This document shows, piece by piece, positions 35,817 to 44,451 of a DNA stretch of 64,000 nt. How positions within the stretch are numbered: position 1 is the stretch's first letter; each line of letters opens with the position of its first letter. A model generated the notes under the pieces. That model did not search any database. It saw nothing but the letters and a program-made list of their open reading frames with translations, and was not told where the DNA came from. Source of the DNA: Elizabethkingia meningoseptica_A. Lineage in GTDB: Bacteria; Bacteroidota; Bacteroidia; Flavobacteriales; Weeksellaceae. The translations under genes and the position numbers were made by a program. The DNA is taken from positions 523,438 through 587,437 of the forward strand of contig NZ_JBJDLK010000004.1 of the NCBI RefSeq assembly GCF_045762675.1. Reading direction: 5' to 3'.

Positions 35817-36371
35817 ATGGAAGAATTAGAACTCATCGTAGCATCGGTAAAGCAGGAAATGGATGCTGCAATCAAGCATTTGGAGTATGCATTCCTAAAA
35901 ATCAGAGCAGGTAGAGCTTCTACAGCAATGGTACAGGATGTTATGGTAGAGTACTATGGTGCTCCAACCCCTCTTAATCAGGTTGCTAACGTATCTATTC
36001 CGGATGCCATGACTATTGCTATTCAGCCTTGGGACAGAACTGCAATCGGCGCCATTGAAAAAGCAATTATCATTTCTAACCTTGGATTTGCACCTTCTAA
36101 CAACGGAGATACAATTATTCTTAATGTTCCGCCTTTAACAGAGGAAAGAAGAAAGGAACTGGCAAAGCAGGCAAAAGTAGAAACAGAATCTACTAAAGTT
36201 ACTATTCGTAATGCCCGTCAGGAAGGAAACAAAGACCTGAAAAAATTAGATGGTGTTTCTGAAGATGTCATTAAAAGTACTGAAGCTGAAATTCAGGATC
36301 TTACTGATGCTTATATTAAAAAAGCAGAAGAACATCTTAAAATAAAAGAAGCTGAAATTATGAAAGTGTAA
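35817..36371 (+). CDS. frr: ribosome recycling factor
   Basis: 184 aa, cytoplasmic, splits post-termination ribosomes with EF-G. The signature KIRAGRASTAMVQDVMVEYYG lies near residues 27-47, split here as KIRAGRAS and MVEYYG, and PPLTEERRKELAKQAK at about 105-120 is equally typical. Length is normal. Confidence 0.97.
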   Translation: MEELELIVASVKQEMDAAIKHLEYAFLKIRAGRASTAMVQDVMVEYYGAPTPLNQVANVSIPDAMTIAIQPWDRTAIGAIEKAIIISNLGFAPSNNGDTIILNVPPLTEERRKELAKQAKVETESTKVTIRNARQEGNKDLKKLDGVSEDVIKSTEAEIQDLTDAYIKKAEEHLKIKEAEIMKV

Positions 36372-36395
36372 TTTTACACTTAACATATAACATAT

Positions 36396-36430
36396 AAAGG
36401 CTGCTCTCAAAAGTATTGGGAGCAGCCTTT
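36396..36430 (+). terminator. intrinsic terminator after frr
   Basis: AAAGGCTGCTCTC (36396-36408) pairs with 36418-36430 (one G-U pair), loop AAAAGTATT, followed by T. Confidence 0.85.
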
Positions 36431-36553
36431 TAAGTTTTAACCATACAAGATTCCAAAATCTGAAGGCTTTAGATGTTCAAAAATCCAATTCTAAAATAAA
36501 ATGTAAACAGGTTGTTAATTATTTTCTTTTAATTTGTTGAAAATTAAACCACC

Positions 36554-38137
36554 ATGAATACGAAGACCAAGGGAATAGTATGTAGTTTTTATCTCCTGTT
36601 TTTTGCCGGAGTCTACGGACAGAAAAAAACAGATACAACACATGATCAGAAGCCTAATATTATTTTTATTATGACGGATGATCATTCTAAAAGAGCAATG
36701 AGTGCTTATTCACACGAGCTTATTGAAACACCTCATCTTGATAAAATAGCGGAAGACGGAATAAAGTTCGATAATGCTTTTGTAACCAATTCTATTTGTG
36801 GTCCCTCCAGAGCCGTATTTCTTACCGGAAAATTCAGTCATATTAACGGATTTAAATCTAATGATGAAGATGTGTTTGACGGAAGTCAGCCCACGTTACC
36901 CAAATACCTCAAAGATGCAGGATATTATACTACTATTATAGGAAAATGGCATCTGGGATCCGTTCCTCAGGGATTTGATCAGTTTGATATCCTGATCGAT
37001 CAGGGAGAATATTATTCACCACGATTCTTTAATGGTAAAGATACTGTTGTTACACCAGGATATGCCACCGATCTTATTACAGAAAAAGCAATACGGCTTT
37101 TTGAAGAGCAGAAAAATTCCGGTAAACCTGTCTTTATGATGTTGCACCAGAAAGCTCCTCACCGGAACTGGCTGCCTGATGTAAAAGATCTTGAGAATTC
37201 AAAAGATAAAGAGTTCCCGTTACCTGCAACTTTTTTTGATGATTACAGTACCCGTTCACAGGCTGCTTTCAAACAGGATATGAGAATCGAAAATATGTTT
37301 CTGGGATATGACCTGAAAGTTAATCTGAAACAGGAAAAAGATGAAACCGGAACCGGTGGTGACTCCCGGAATAATTCTTTTACATGGCTGAATTCTGATC
37401 TGGCCAGAATGAATAAAGAACAGCGTATGGCCTGGGATAAATACTATAAACCAATTTCAGATGCTTATTACAACAATAAACTGATAGGCGCTGATCTGTT
37501 AAGATGGAAATATAACCGGTATATGAATGATTATCTGAAAACGGTAAAATCTGTTGATGACAATATCGGGATACTTTTTGATTACCTGAAGAAAACAGGA
37601 CTGGATAAAAATACACTGATCATTTATACTTCCGATCAGGGATTCTTTTTAGGAGAACACGGTTGGTATGATAAAAGATTTATGTATGAACCTTCTATTC
37701 AGATTCCTTTGGTAATGAGTTATCCGGGACATATAAAACGACATCTTACGGAAAAAGCTTTAGTACAGAATGTAGATCTGGCACCTACAATACTTCAGGC
37801 AGCCGGACTGCCTGTTCCGGCAGATATGCAGGGGAAATCCCTCACACCATTCTTTACGGGACAGAAAGTAAATAACTGGAGAGATAAATTATATTATCAT
37901 TATTATGAAAATACAGTTCACCATGTAGAAAAGCATTTTGGGATCCGCACCACACGTTATAAGCTTATCTATTTTTATGATATCAGGGACTGGGAGCTCT
38001 ATGATCTGAAGAAAGATCCTAACGAAGTTAAAAACCTGTATCATAATCCCCGCTATAAAAAAACAGCAGATCAACTAAAGCAGCAGCTTAAAGGGCTAAT
38101 TAGTCAGTATAAAGATACAACCGCGGTTGATTTCTAA
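36554..38137 (+). CDS. secreted sulfatase (type I, Cys-type)
   Basis: 527 aa. A signal peptide ends about residue 22 (FAGVYGQ), so it is exported, probably to the periplasm. The sulfatase signature CGPSRAVFLTG starts at Cys82, which must be converted to formylglycine by a maturase not present in the window. Asp42 and Asp43 (MTDDH) are predicted calcium ligands, and GKWHLG at about 134-139 is a further family motif. The substrate is unknown; many relatives act on sulfated glycans. The stop overlaps the convergent Cys-rich gene by 4 bp. Confidence 0.93.
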   Translation: MNTKTKGIVCSFYLLFFAGVYGQKKTDTTHDQKPNIIFIMTDDHSKRAMSAYSHELIETPHLDKIAEDGIKFDNAFVTNSICGPSRAVFLTGKFSHINGFKSNDEDVFDGSQPTLPKYLKDAGYYTTIIGKWHLGSVPQGFDQFDILIDQGEYYSPRFFNGKDTVVTPGYATDLITEKAIRLFEEQKNSGKPVFMMLHQKAPHRNWLPDVKDLENSKDKEFPLPATFFDDYSTRSQAAFKQDMRIENMFLGYDLKVNLKQEKDETGTGGDSRNNSFTWLNSDLARMNKEQRMAWDKYYKPISDAYYNNKLIGADLLRWKYNRYMNDYLKTVKSVDDNIGILFDYLKKTGLDKNTLIIYTSDQGFFLGEHGWYDKRFMYEPSIQIPLVMSYPGHIKRHLTEKALVQNVDLAPTILQAAGLPVPADMQGKSLTPFFTGQKVNNWRDKLYYHYYENTVHHVEKHFGIRTTRYKLIYFYDIRDWELYDLKKDPNEVKNLYHNPRYKKTADQLKQQLKGLISQYKDTTAVDF

Positions 38138-38367
38138 GGTTTGGGAATATGGTGTTCTCCGTTTGGATTGTGATCGCATCTCCCGACACATAAAACAGTC
38201 ATATTAGAAGATCTTGCGCTGCAATATTCACAATGGTATTGAATTTTTTGTCCGCCTTCATACAACATGTGTCTTTTTTCCAGAGGATTGTTTTCACATC
38301 TTCTGGAAAGTAATGAAGAAATACTGTTTGCCTTAGTTCCGCAACATTTACAAAAATAGTGTGCCAT
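38134..38367 (-). CDS. small Cys-rich protein with two zinc-ribbon-like repeats
   Basis: 77 aa with no signal peptide. Two related units are visible: CKCCGTKANSISSLLSRRC followed by ENNPLEKRH, and CEYCSARSSNMTVLCVGRC followed by DHNPNGEHH. Each has CxxC, then a third Cys about 12-14 residues later, then NP and His, as if each binds one zinc ion. The family's function is not known to me. It is transcribed divergently from the WYL regulator at 38469, and its TATTTTTG promoter sits 11 nt from the shared palindrome. Its 3' end overlaps the sulfatase stop. Confidence 0.75.
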   Translation of the reverse strand: MAHYFCKCCGTKANSISSLLSRRCENNPLEKRHMLYEGGQKIQYHCEYCSARSSNMTVLCVGRCDHNPNGEHHIPKP

Positions 38368-38402
38368 AACTGATATAGATTTTGGTGAGTAATTTTATGA
38401 TA

Positions 38403-38454
38403 CAAAAATATTAGGGATGAACGACAAAATATGTCGTTCATTTTTTTATCTTTG
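38403..38454. promoter_or_regulatory. divergent promoters around a palindromic operator
   Basis: The centre is a perfect 10-bp palindrome, ATGAACGACA (38417-38426), AAATA, TGTCGTTCAT (38432-38441). To the right a TATCTTTG -7 element (38447-38454) lies 10 nt from the CGACA-N5-TGTCG core and serves the WYL gene. To the left, on the other strand, TATTTTTG (38403-38410) lies 11 nt from the core and serves the Cys-rich gene. The site would cover the -33 region of both promoters. Confidence 0.75.
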
Positions 38455-38468
38455 GTTTTTACAAAAAA

Positions 38469-39350
38469 ATGGCAAAGCGGGAACAAATGCTTCGTATGAA
38501 GCTTATAGAAGAGTTTATCAGAAGAAAGAAGGGCGCTTCTTTTCAGGATATTCATCATTTTTTAAGTGAGAAGTTCCGGGAGAAAGACCTGGAACTCAGT
38601 TTTACTGAGCGTACCTTTCAGCGTGATAAAAAACTGATCAATGAAATATCCGGGAAAGAAATACGCTACAACAAAGCCCGTAATATTTACTATCTTGAAG
38701 AATCATCGGAAGAAGATATATTCGACACCATTCTGTTAATGGAAGCTTACCGTGAAACAGAAGGAAATGCCGATATTATGCTATTTGAAAAAAGGAAATC
38801 ACGCGGTTTACATAATCTTCAGGAGCTTGTTCAGGCCATAAAACTTCATAAATGCGTCAATTTTCATTACCGCAAGTTCAATGATGATAAAGGTGAAAAA
38901 AAAACCGTACAGCCTTATGCATTAAAAGAATTCCGGAACCGCTGGTATCTTTTGGGAAATGAAGCCGGCGCAAAAACCTTTTTTATCAAAACTTACGGTC
39001 TGGACAGGATGACTGATCTGCAGCAGACAGCAGCTGGTTTTCATAAAGTGGATTGCGATGTGGAAGCAGCATTTGAGCATTCATTCGGGATTATATCCAG
39101 TTTAGGAAAAGAGCCGGAAAATATAATACTCTCTATGGATGCGGTGCAGGGGAATTTTTTGAAGGCTTTACCGATACACCATTCTCAAAAAATTATTTTG
39201 GACAACAGTAAAGAGGTAAGGATAGGACTTAGTCTTGTTCCTACTTATGATTTTATTCAGGAGTTGCTGACCCTGACCGGACTGGTGAAGATACTGGAGC
39301 CGGAAAGTTTAAAAATTAAAATGAACGAGCTGTTGAAAAAGGATTTTTAA
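38469..39350 (+). CDS. WYL-domain transcriptional regulator
   Basis: 293 aa, cytoplasmic. An N-terminal winged helix-turn-helix (about 1-75, with SFTERTFQRDKKLINE as recognition part) precedes a WYL domain (about 120-210, with YALKEFRNRWYLLGNEAGAK and the arginine-bearing YGLDRM) and a C-terminal WCX-like extension (TYDFIQELLTL). WYL domains of other proteins sense nucleic acid or nucleotide ligands. Its promoter carries the CGACA-N5-TGTCG palindrome that also precedes the second WYL gene at 60700, suggesting self- or cross-regulation. Confidence 0.9.
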   Translation: MAKREQMLRMKLIEEFIRRKKGASFQDIHHFLSEKFREKDLELSFTERTFQRDKKLINEISGKEIRYNKARNIYYLEESSEEDIFDTILLMEAYRETEGNADIMLFEKRKSRGLHNLQELVQAIKLHKCVNFHYRKFNDDKGEKKTVQPYALKEFRNRWYLLGNEAGAKTFFIKTYGLDRMTDLQQTAAGFHKVDCDVEAAFEHSFGIISSLGKEPENIILSMDAVQGNFLKALPIHHSQKIILDNSKEVRIGLSLVPTYDFIQELLTLTGLVKILEPESLKIKMNELLKKDF

Positions 39351-39523
39351 ATAGTTCACAGGGTTAATTTACTGATTTTTATTTATTTGATATTCAATGA
39401 GTTATTAGATTGTAATAGTGCTTGTGCTGTAGAGTAGGATATGTTTTTGTCACGATTTTGAACATTTTAAAACTATTTTTCGATATATTAAATGTATCAT
39501 AACTTGTTACTTTTACAAAACTA

Positions 39524-39895
39524 ATGAAGAGCATTAAAAAAGTACATTTATCCCTTTTTATCGTGTTTTTTTTCACGATGCTATGCGCCAGTCAGGTGCA
39601 CAGAAGTAGTGCTCTGTTACCCGTAAACAATTCCGGAAAAAACTATCAGAAATCTGAAAAAGCTTCTCATGCTTCATTCAATGTATATAATATGTCGGAT
39701 GATGATCATGATGAATCATTACTGGATGAAGTTGAAAAAGTAAAGCTCGATCTGGAACTTATTATTGAAAGATGGATCAGTACTCTTTATGAGTCGTTTT
39801 ATTCTTCAGATAAAGTACTGGTTACCTATCATCAGCGATTTACAGATGTACCTAAGTATATCTTATACCATTCTTTGCAGATTGCATACTGCTAA
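39524..39895 (+). CDS. small secreted protein of unknown function upstream of urease
   Basis: 123 aa. The first 24 residues form a signal peptide (FIVFFFTMLCASQ). The mature part has an acidic stretch (MSDDDHDESLLDEVEKVKLD) and an aromatic, amphipathic C-terminal half (YESFYSSDKVLVTYHQRF). No domain is recognised. It precedes ureA by 159 bp on the same strand and could be transcribed with the urease genes; the acidic, His-containing stretch might bind metal, but this is speculation. Whether it is a real gene rests on the signal peptide and lack of a competing frame. Confidence 0.55.
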   Translation: MKSIKKVHLSLFIVFFFTMLCASQVHRSSALLPVNNSGKNYQKSEKASHASFNVYNMSDDDHDESLLDEVEKVKLDLELIIERWISTLYESFYSSDKVLVTYHQRFTDVPKYILYHSLQIAYC

Positions 39896-40054
39896 TCGTA
39901 TTATTTTTATTGGTTTCTGTGTAAGCCGGGCTGAAATATAGTTCGCGGCTTCAGGATACCTGTTTCCCAATTTCAATTTTGAATAAGACCATATTATTTG
40001 CCCTTCTGTAAAGGGCAGAGTAGAGAGCCGTGTCTAATTTTTAACAAGAAAACA

Positions 40055-40357
40055 ATGCATTTAACACCTAGAGAAACCGAGAAGCTTATGCTGTTCATGG
40101 CAGGAGAGCTTGCGTTAAAAAGAAAAGCCAGAGGGCTTAAATTAAATTACCCGGAAGCAATAGCTTTAATCAGCCATTTCTTACTGGAGGGCGCCAGAGA
40201 TGGTAAAAAAGTAGCTGAACTGATGCAGGAAGGTGCACAGATTCTTACAAAAGATGATGTGATGCCAGGGGTGGCAGAAATGATCCACGATGTGCAGATT
40301 GAGGCAACGTTCCCGGACGGGACAAAGTTAGTAACCGTACATAATCCAATCCGTTAA
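40055..40357 (+). CDS. ureA: urease subunit gamma
   Basis: 100 aa from the ATG at 40055, which gives the canonical MHLTPRETEKLM start; an upstream in-frame ATG at 39998 would add 19 residues foreign to the family. It is the small structural subunit of the nickel urease that hydrolyses urea to ammonia and carbamate in the cytoplasm. It heads ureABC with 16 bp to ureB. Confidence 0.97.
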   Translation: MHLTPRETEKLMLFMAGELALKRKARGLKLNYPEAIALISHFLLEGARDGKKVAELMQEGAQILTKDDVMPGVAEMIHDVQIEATFPDGTKLVTVHNPIR

Positions 40358-40373
40358 AAAACTCAACAGTAGC

Positions 40374-40742
40374 ATGATACCAGGAGAAATTTTTGTAAAA
40401 GAAGGTACAATCATCTGCAATGAAGGCAGAGCGACTGTAAAAATAAAAGTCATTAATACAGGTGATCGTCCGATACAGGTAGGGTCACACTTTCATTTTT
40501 TTGAAGTAAACAAAGCCATGCGCTTCGACCGTGAAAAAGCTTTCGGTAAAAGACTCAACATTGTAGCCAGTACAGCTGTTCGATTTGAACCGGGAGAAGA
40601 AAAAGAAGTAGAACTTGTAGAAATCGGCGGAAATAAAAAGGCTATGGGCTTTAATAATCTTGTAAATGGTGATGTAGATTCTGCACAACAGAAAGAGGAG
40701 AGCTTAGCCAAAGCCAATCTATTAAACTTTAAAAATCTGTAA
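40374..40742 (+). CDS. ureB: urease subunit beta
   Basis: 122 aa, structural subunit of urease. The N-terminal MIPGEIFVKEGTIICNEGR and IQVGSHFHFFEVNKAMRFDR segments are family signatures. It is not fused to UreA, in contrast to Helicobacter. It is one base from ureC. Confidence 0.97.
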   Translation: MIPGEIFVKEGTIICNEGRATVKIKVINTGDRPIQVGSHFHFFEVNKAMRFDREKAFGKRLNIVASTAVRFEPGEEKEVELVEIGGNKKAMGFNNLVNGDVDSAQQKEESLAKANLLNFKNL

Positions 40743-40743
40743 C

Positions 40744-42465
40744 ATGAGCTTAAACGTAGACAGAAAGCAATATGCTAATATATTAGGTCCTACAGAAGGA
40801 GACAGAATCCGTTTAGGGGACACCGAAATGATCATTGAGATCGAAAAAGATTTTACCCATTATGGTGATGAAGCTGTATTTGGAGGTGGAAAAACCGTTC
40901 GTGACGGAATGGGGCAGAATGTAAACAGAAAAAGAGACGAAGGCGTACTGGATCTGTGTATTACAGGAGCAACGATTATTGACCACTGGGGAATTGTAAA
41001 AGCAGATATCGGAATTAAAGATGGTAAAATCGTAGGAATTGGAAAAGCCGGAAATCCTGATACTATGGATGGTGTTTCTCCCAACATGATTATTGGAGCA
41101 TCTACAGAGGTACATGGTGGTAAAGGCTATATTGTAACCGCCGGAGGAATTGATACTCACATTCACTATATCTGCCCTCAACAGATTGAGACTGCATTAT
41201 ACAGCGGTGTTACAACAATGATTGGTGGTGGAACGGGGCCTAATGACGGAACGAACGCTACAACAGTTACACCGGGAAAATTTAATATTCAGAGAATGCT
41301 GGAGGCAGCAGAAGAATACCCGATGAATCTGGGTTTCTTTGGAAAAGGGAACTGTTCCGCAGAAGATCCTATTGCAGAACAGGTTGAGGCTGGTGCACTT
41401 GGGGTAAAAATTCACGAAGACTGGGGAGCAACGCCGGCAACCATTGATGCTGCACTTAAAGTAGCAGATAAATATGATGTTCAGGTAGCGATCCACACAG
41501 ACACATTAAATGAAGCGGGATTTCTGGAAGATACAATGGCGGCAATTAACGGAAGAGTTATCCACACTTTCCACACTGAAGGAGCAGGTGGAGGTCACGC
41601 TCCGGATATTATTAAAGCAGCGATGTACCCAAATGTATTACCGGCATCTACAAACCCTACGCGTCCATATACCATCAATACAATTGATGAGCATTTGGAT
41701 ATGTTAATGGTTTGCCACCACCTGAGCAAGAATATTCCTGAAGACGTTGCTTTTGCAGATTCACGTATCCGTCCGGAAACTATTGCGGCAGAAGATATTC
41801 TTCATGATATGGGCGTATTCAGTATTATGAGTTCCGACTCTCAGGCAATGGGAAGAGTTGGAGAAGTAATCACCAGAACATGGCAGACGGCAAGTAAAAT
41901 GAAAGATCAGAGGGGGCAGCTTGAAGAAGATAAAGGATCTGAAAATGATAACTACCGTGCAAAGCGTTATGTATCTAAATACACGATTAACCCTGCTATT
42001 GCGCATGGTATTTCTGAATATGTAGGATCTATCGAATCCGGTAAAATTGCCGACCTTGTTATCTGGAAACCTGCATTATTCGGCGTTAAGCCAGAAATGA
42101 TTTTCAAAGGCGGAATGGTGGTTGCCAGCAAAATGGGAGATGCAAATGCTTCTATTCCTACACCGCAGCCAATTGTATACAAAAATATGTTTGGTGCGCA
42201 CGGACGTGCTAAGTATGCTACCTCTGCAACTTTTGTTTCACAGGCTTCTATCGATAACGGCTCTATTGCAGATTATAAACTGGAGAAAATGGTTCTTCCG
42301 GTGAAAAACTGCCGTAATATTTCCAAGCTGGATCTTATTCACAATGATAAGACTCCGGTTATCGAAGTAAACCCTGAAAACTATAAAGTAACAGTAGATG
42401 GTGTCCATGTAACTTGCGAGCCGGCAGAAAAACTGCCATTAACACAATTATATTATTTGTTCTAA
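40744..42465 (+). CDS. ureC: urease subunit alpha (catalytic)
   Basis: 573 aa. All catalytic residues align with the Klebsiella enzyme at an offset of five: nickel ligands His139, His141, His251, His277 and Asp365, the carbamylated Lys222 (GVKIHEDWG), and Cys324-His325 on the mobile flap (MVCHHLSK). The active site is therefore complete. The gene is followed by an intrinsic terminator before the accessory genes, so the three structural genes may be expressed more strongly than the accessory set. Confidence 0.98.
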   Translation: MSLNVDRKQYANILGPTEGDRIRLGDTEMIIEIEKDFTHYGDEAVFGGGKTVRDGMGQNVNRKRDEGVLDLCITGATIIDHWGIVKADIGIKDGKIVGIGKAGNPDTMDGVSPNMIIGASTEVHGGKGYIVTAGGIDTHIHYICPQQIETALYSGVTTMIGGGTGPNDGTNATTVTPGKFNIQRMLEAAEEYPMNLGFFGKGNCSAEDPIAEQVEAGALGVKIHEDWGATPATIDAALKVADKYDVQVAIHTDTLNEAGFLEDTMAAINGRVIHTFHTEGAGGGHAPDIIKAAMYPNVLPASTNPTRPYTINTIDEHLDMLMVCHHLSKNIPEDVAFADSRIRPETIAAEDILHDMGVFSIMSSDSQAMGRVGEVITRTWQTASKMKDQRGQLEEDKGSENDNYRAKRYVSKYTINPAIAHGISEYVGSIESGKIADLVIWKPALFGVKPEMIFKGGMVVASKMGDANASIPTPQPIVYKNMFGAHGRAKYATSATFVSQASIDNGSIADYKLEKMVLPVKNCRNISKLDLIHNDKTPVIEVNPENYKVTVDGVHVTCEPAEKLPLTQLYYLF

Positions 42466-42504
42466 TCCCGAACTTAATTTTCATCAATTATTTATAGTGT
42501 CAAT

Positions 42505-42532
42505 AAAGAGCCTGATGAGGGTCAGGCTCTTT
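42505..42532 (+). terminator. intrinsic terminator after ureC
   Basis: AAAGAGCCTGA (42505-42515) pairs perfectly with TCAGGCTCTTT (42522-42532), loop TGAGGG, followed by TT and an A-run. It lies inside the urease cluster and would reduce transcription of ureE, F, G and D. Confidence 0.85.
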
Positions 42533-42553
42533 TAAAAAAAAGTAAAATTTAAA

Positions 42554-43228
42554 ATGGGATATCTGAATAAATTAATTCTTCCTTTAGCAATAGCAGGAGC
42601 TTCCTTGGTTTCTACAATGGCTCATGCACAGTTTCTGGGTGGAAGAAGATTAAAAAGTGATGAGGAAGGACCAAAAGGACAATGGATGGTATATGGTTCT
42701 CTGGATTATTCTAAAACAAACAGTCCTACGGGTAGTACCAGTTCTTTCGGTACAAGCTCTAATGCGGGAGTACCAATAGGGGTGGGGTATTTTATTAATA
42801 ATAACGATGTAATCGGGGTTAATTATGCTTATGCCAGTGACCGTGTAAACGGAAATACGGTATACAAACAAAATGAAACCGGTTTATGGTACAGCCCTTC
42901 TGTAACCTTAGGGAAATATTTTGCCCTTATCGCACAAGTAGATGCTCATTATGTTTGGGGGCAGAAGATGGCAGAAAACGGAATGGCAAATCCTGGGATG
43001 GAAGCCTTTAATGGATTTCGCCTGAGGGCTTATCCTATGCTTGCGATATTCTTAGGCGGGGGATGGGCACTGAAATTCAAATTTGCAGAATTGTCTATGC
43101 TGCAGACTAAAGCCAAAGGAGAAGGCTGGACCAAAAGTTATGTTACAGGAATAAGCGGTTCTACTTTCGGAGTAGGGATTTCCAAAAACTTTGATTTCAG
43201 AAAAAAAGAACCGAAAGATGATAATTAA
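42554..43228 (+). CDS. outer-membrane beta-barrel-like protein in the urease cluster
   Basis: 224 aa. A signal peptide (about 1-25, ending AHAQ) precedes a sequence of alternating polar and hydrophobic residues with Gly and aromatic residues (GVPIGVGYFINNNDVIGVNYAY), the mark of a small barrel, ending VGISKNFDFRKKEPKDDN. No family is recognised. Its last 11 bp overlap ureE in a different frame, so it is translationally linked to the urease accessory genes. A role in passage of urea, ammonium or nickel through the outer membrane is possible but unproven. Confidence 0.8.
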   Translation: MGYLNKLILPLAIAGASLVSTMAHAQFLGGRRLKSDEEGPKGQWMVYGSLDYSKTNSPTGSTSSFGTSSNAGVPIGVGYFINNNDVIGVNYAYASDRVNGNTVYKQNETGLWYSPSVTLGKYFALIAQVDAHYVWGQKMAENGMANPGMEAFNGFRLRAYPMLAIFLGGGWALKFKFAELSMLQTKAKGEGWTKSYVTGISGSTFGVGISKNFDFRKKEPKDDN

Positions 43229-43730
43229 CGAGACCATTGGAAATATTGCTGATCTTCCTGTGATCAACAAAAATATTGATTACCTGGATCTGGAGTGGTT
43301 TGAAACAACAAAAAGAATCCAGCGTAAAAAAACCAGACAGGGAACTGAGATTGCGATTAAATTTCTTAGAGAAGGACAGCGCCTTCGTGAAGGGGATATA
43401 CTGTATGAAGATGAACATAAGGTTGTTGTGATAAATGTACTGGAAACAGAAGCCATTGTGATAACACCATCTTCTATGCTGGAAATGGGTACCGTATGTT
43501 ACGAAATAGGTAATAAACATATTCCTTTATTTATTCAGGAAGATCAGGTATTGCTTCCTTTTGAAATGCCTATGTACAGATGGCTTGATGCCAGCGGATT
43601 CCGGCCGGAAAAACAGACCGTGAAACTGCTGAATCTTCTGAAATCTAATGTAGAACCTCATGGACACGGAAGTGTTGGTTCTTCCTTATTTACTAAAATA
43701 TTAAAAATAGCATCTCCAAAAGATGAATAA
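43218..43730 (+). CDS. ureE: urease accessory protein UreE
   Basis: 170 aa from the ATG at 43218, chosen because the longer reading from 43191 lies wholly within the upstream coding end. UreE is the nickel metallochaperone. The nickel-binding region of the second domain can be seen as the stretch around FEMPMYRWLDASGFRPEKQT; the C-terminal tail has PHGHGS but no His-rich run as found in Klebsiella, so storage capacity is probably small. It overlaps ureF by 8 bp. Confidence 0.93.
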   Translation: MIINETIGNIADLPVINKNIDYLDLEWFETTKRIQRKKTRQGTEIAIKFLREGQRLREGDILYEDEHKVVVINVLETEAIVITPSSMLEMGTVCYEIGNKHIPLFIQEDQVLLPFEMPMYRWLDASGFRPEKQTVKLLNLLKSNVEPHGHGSVGSSLFTKILKIASPKDE

Positions 43731-44421
43731 TATGAACCTGAATTTTCTAGCCAGCTTACTTCATATTGCAGATCCAACTTTGCCTATCGGAGGTTATACC
43801 CATTCCAACGGACTGGAAACCTATGTGCAGAAGAGAATTGTACACAATACCGCCACAGCAAAAGAATTTGTAGAGAATATGCTGAAATATAACCTGAAGT
43901 ACAATGACGGTGCCTTTGCAAAACTTGCCTACCAGGCTACGCAGCAGGAAGATTTAGAAATGCTGTTGCAGCTGGATCAGGAATGTAATGCGTTAAAATG
44001 CCCGAAAGAAATCAGGCAGGCAAGCCAGAAACTGGGATTGCGTCTTATTAAAATTTTCAAAAGAAAGAAGCAATCCTCTTTTATTGATGCTTATGAAGGG
44101 GCAATTCGTGAACGTAAAGCAACCTCACATTACAGTCTGGTATTCGGAATTTATGCCTGTCTTCTGGATATCCCTTTATACGAAGCCCTTTTCGGCTTTT
44201 ATTATACTTCTATGGCAGGAATGGTAACCAATGCTGTGAAGCTTGTGCCGTTAGGCCAGCTGGACGGCCAGGATATCTTATTTGATTTGTATCCGGTAAT
44301 AGAACAGACCGTTAGGGAAACAATTGAGCTGGACAGAGATTACGTAGGGCTGTGTAATACATCATTTGATATCAAATGCATGCAGCACGAAAGACTTTAT
44401 TCCAGACTTTACATGTCTTAA
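43723..44421 (+). CDS. ureF: urease accessory protein UreF
   Basis: 232 aa. The motif LLHIADPTLPIGGYTHSNGLET at the N-terminus and FYYTSMAGMVTNAVKLVPLGQ near residue 165 are those of UreF, which forms the UreDFG activation complex. The ATG at 43732 (MNLNF) is an alternative start. The gap to ureG is 30 bp. Confidence 0.96.
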   Translation: MNNMNLNFLASLLHIADPTLPIGGYTHSNGLETYVQKRIVHNTATAKEFVENMLKYNLKYNDGAFAKLAYQATQQEDLEMLLQLDQECNALKCPKEIRQASQKLGLRLIKIFKRKKQSSFIDAYEGAIRERKATSHYSLVFGIYACLLDIPLYEALFGFYYTSMAGMVTNAVKLVPLGQLDGQDILFDLYPVIEQTVRETIELDRDYVGLCNTSFDIKCMQHERLYSRLYMS

Positions 44422-44451
44422 TCCAATTATCATTATTTAAATTATACAACA

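Noticed and set aside
40813..41181. Long minus-strand open frames within ureC (also 41197-41496 and 41761-42006)
   Set aside because: They lie opposite a fully conserved urease gene, have no family features and are artefacts of codon composition.
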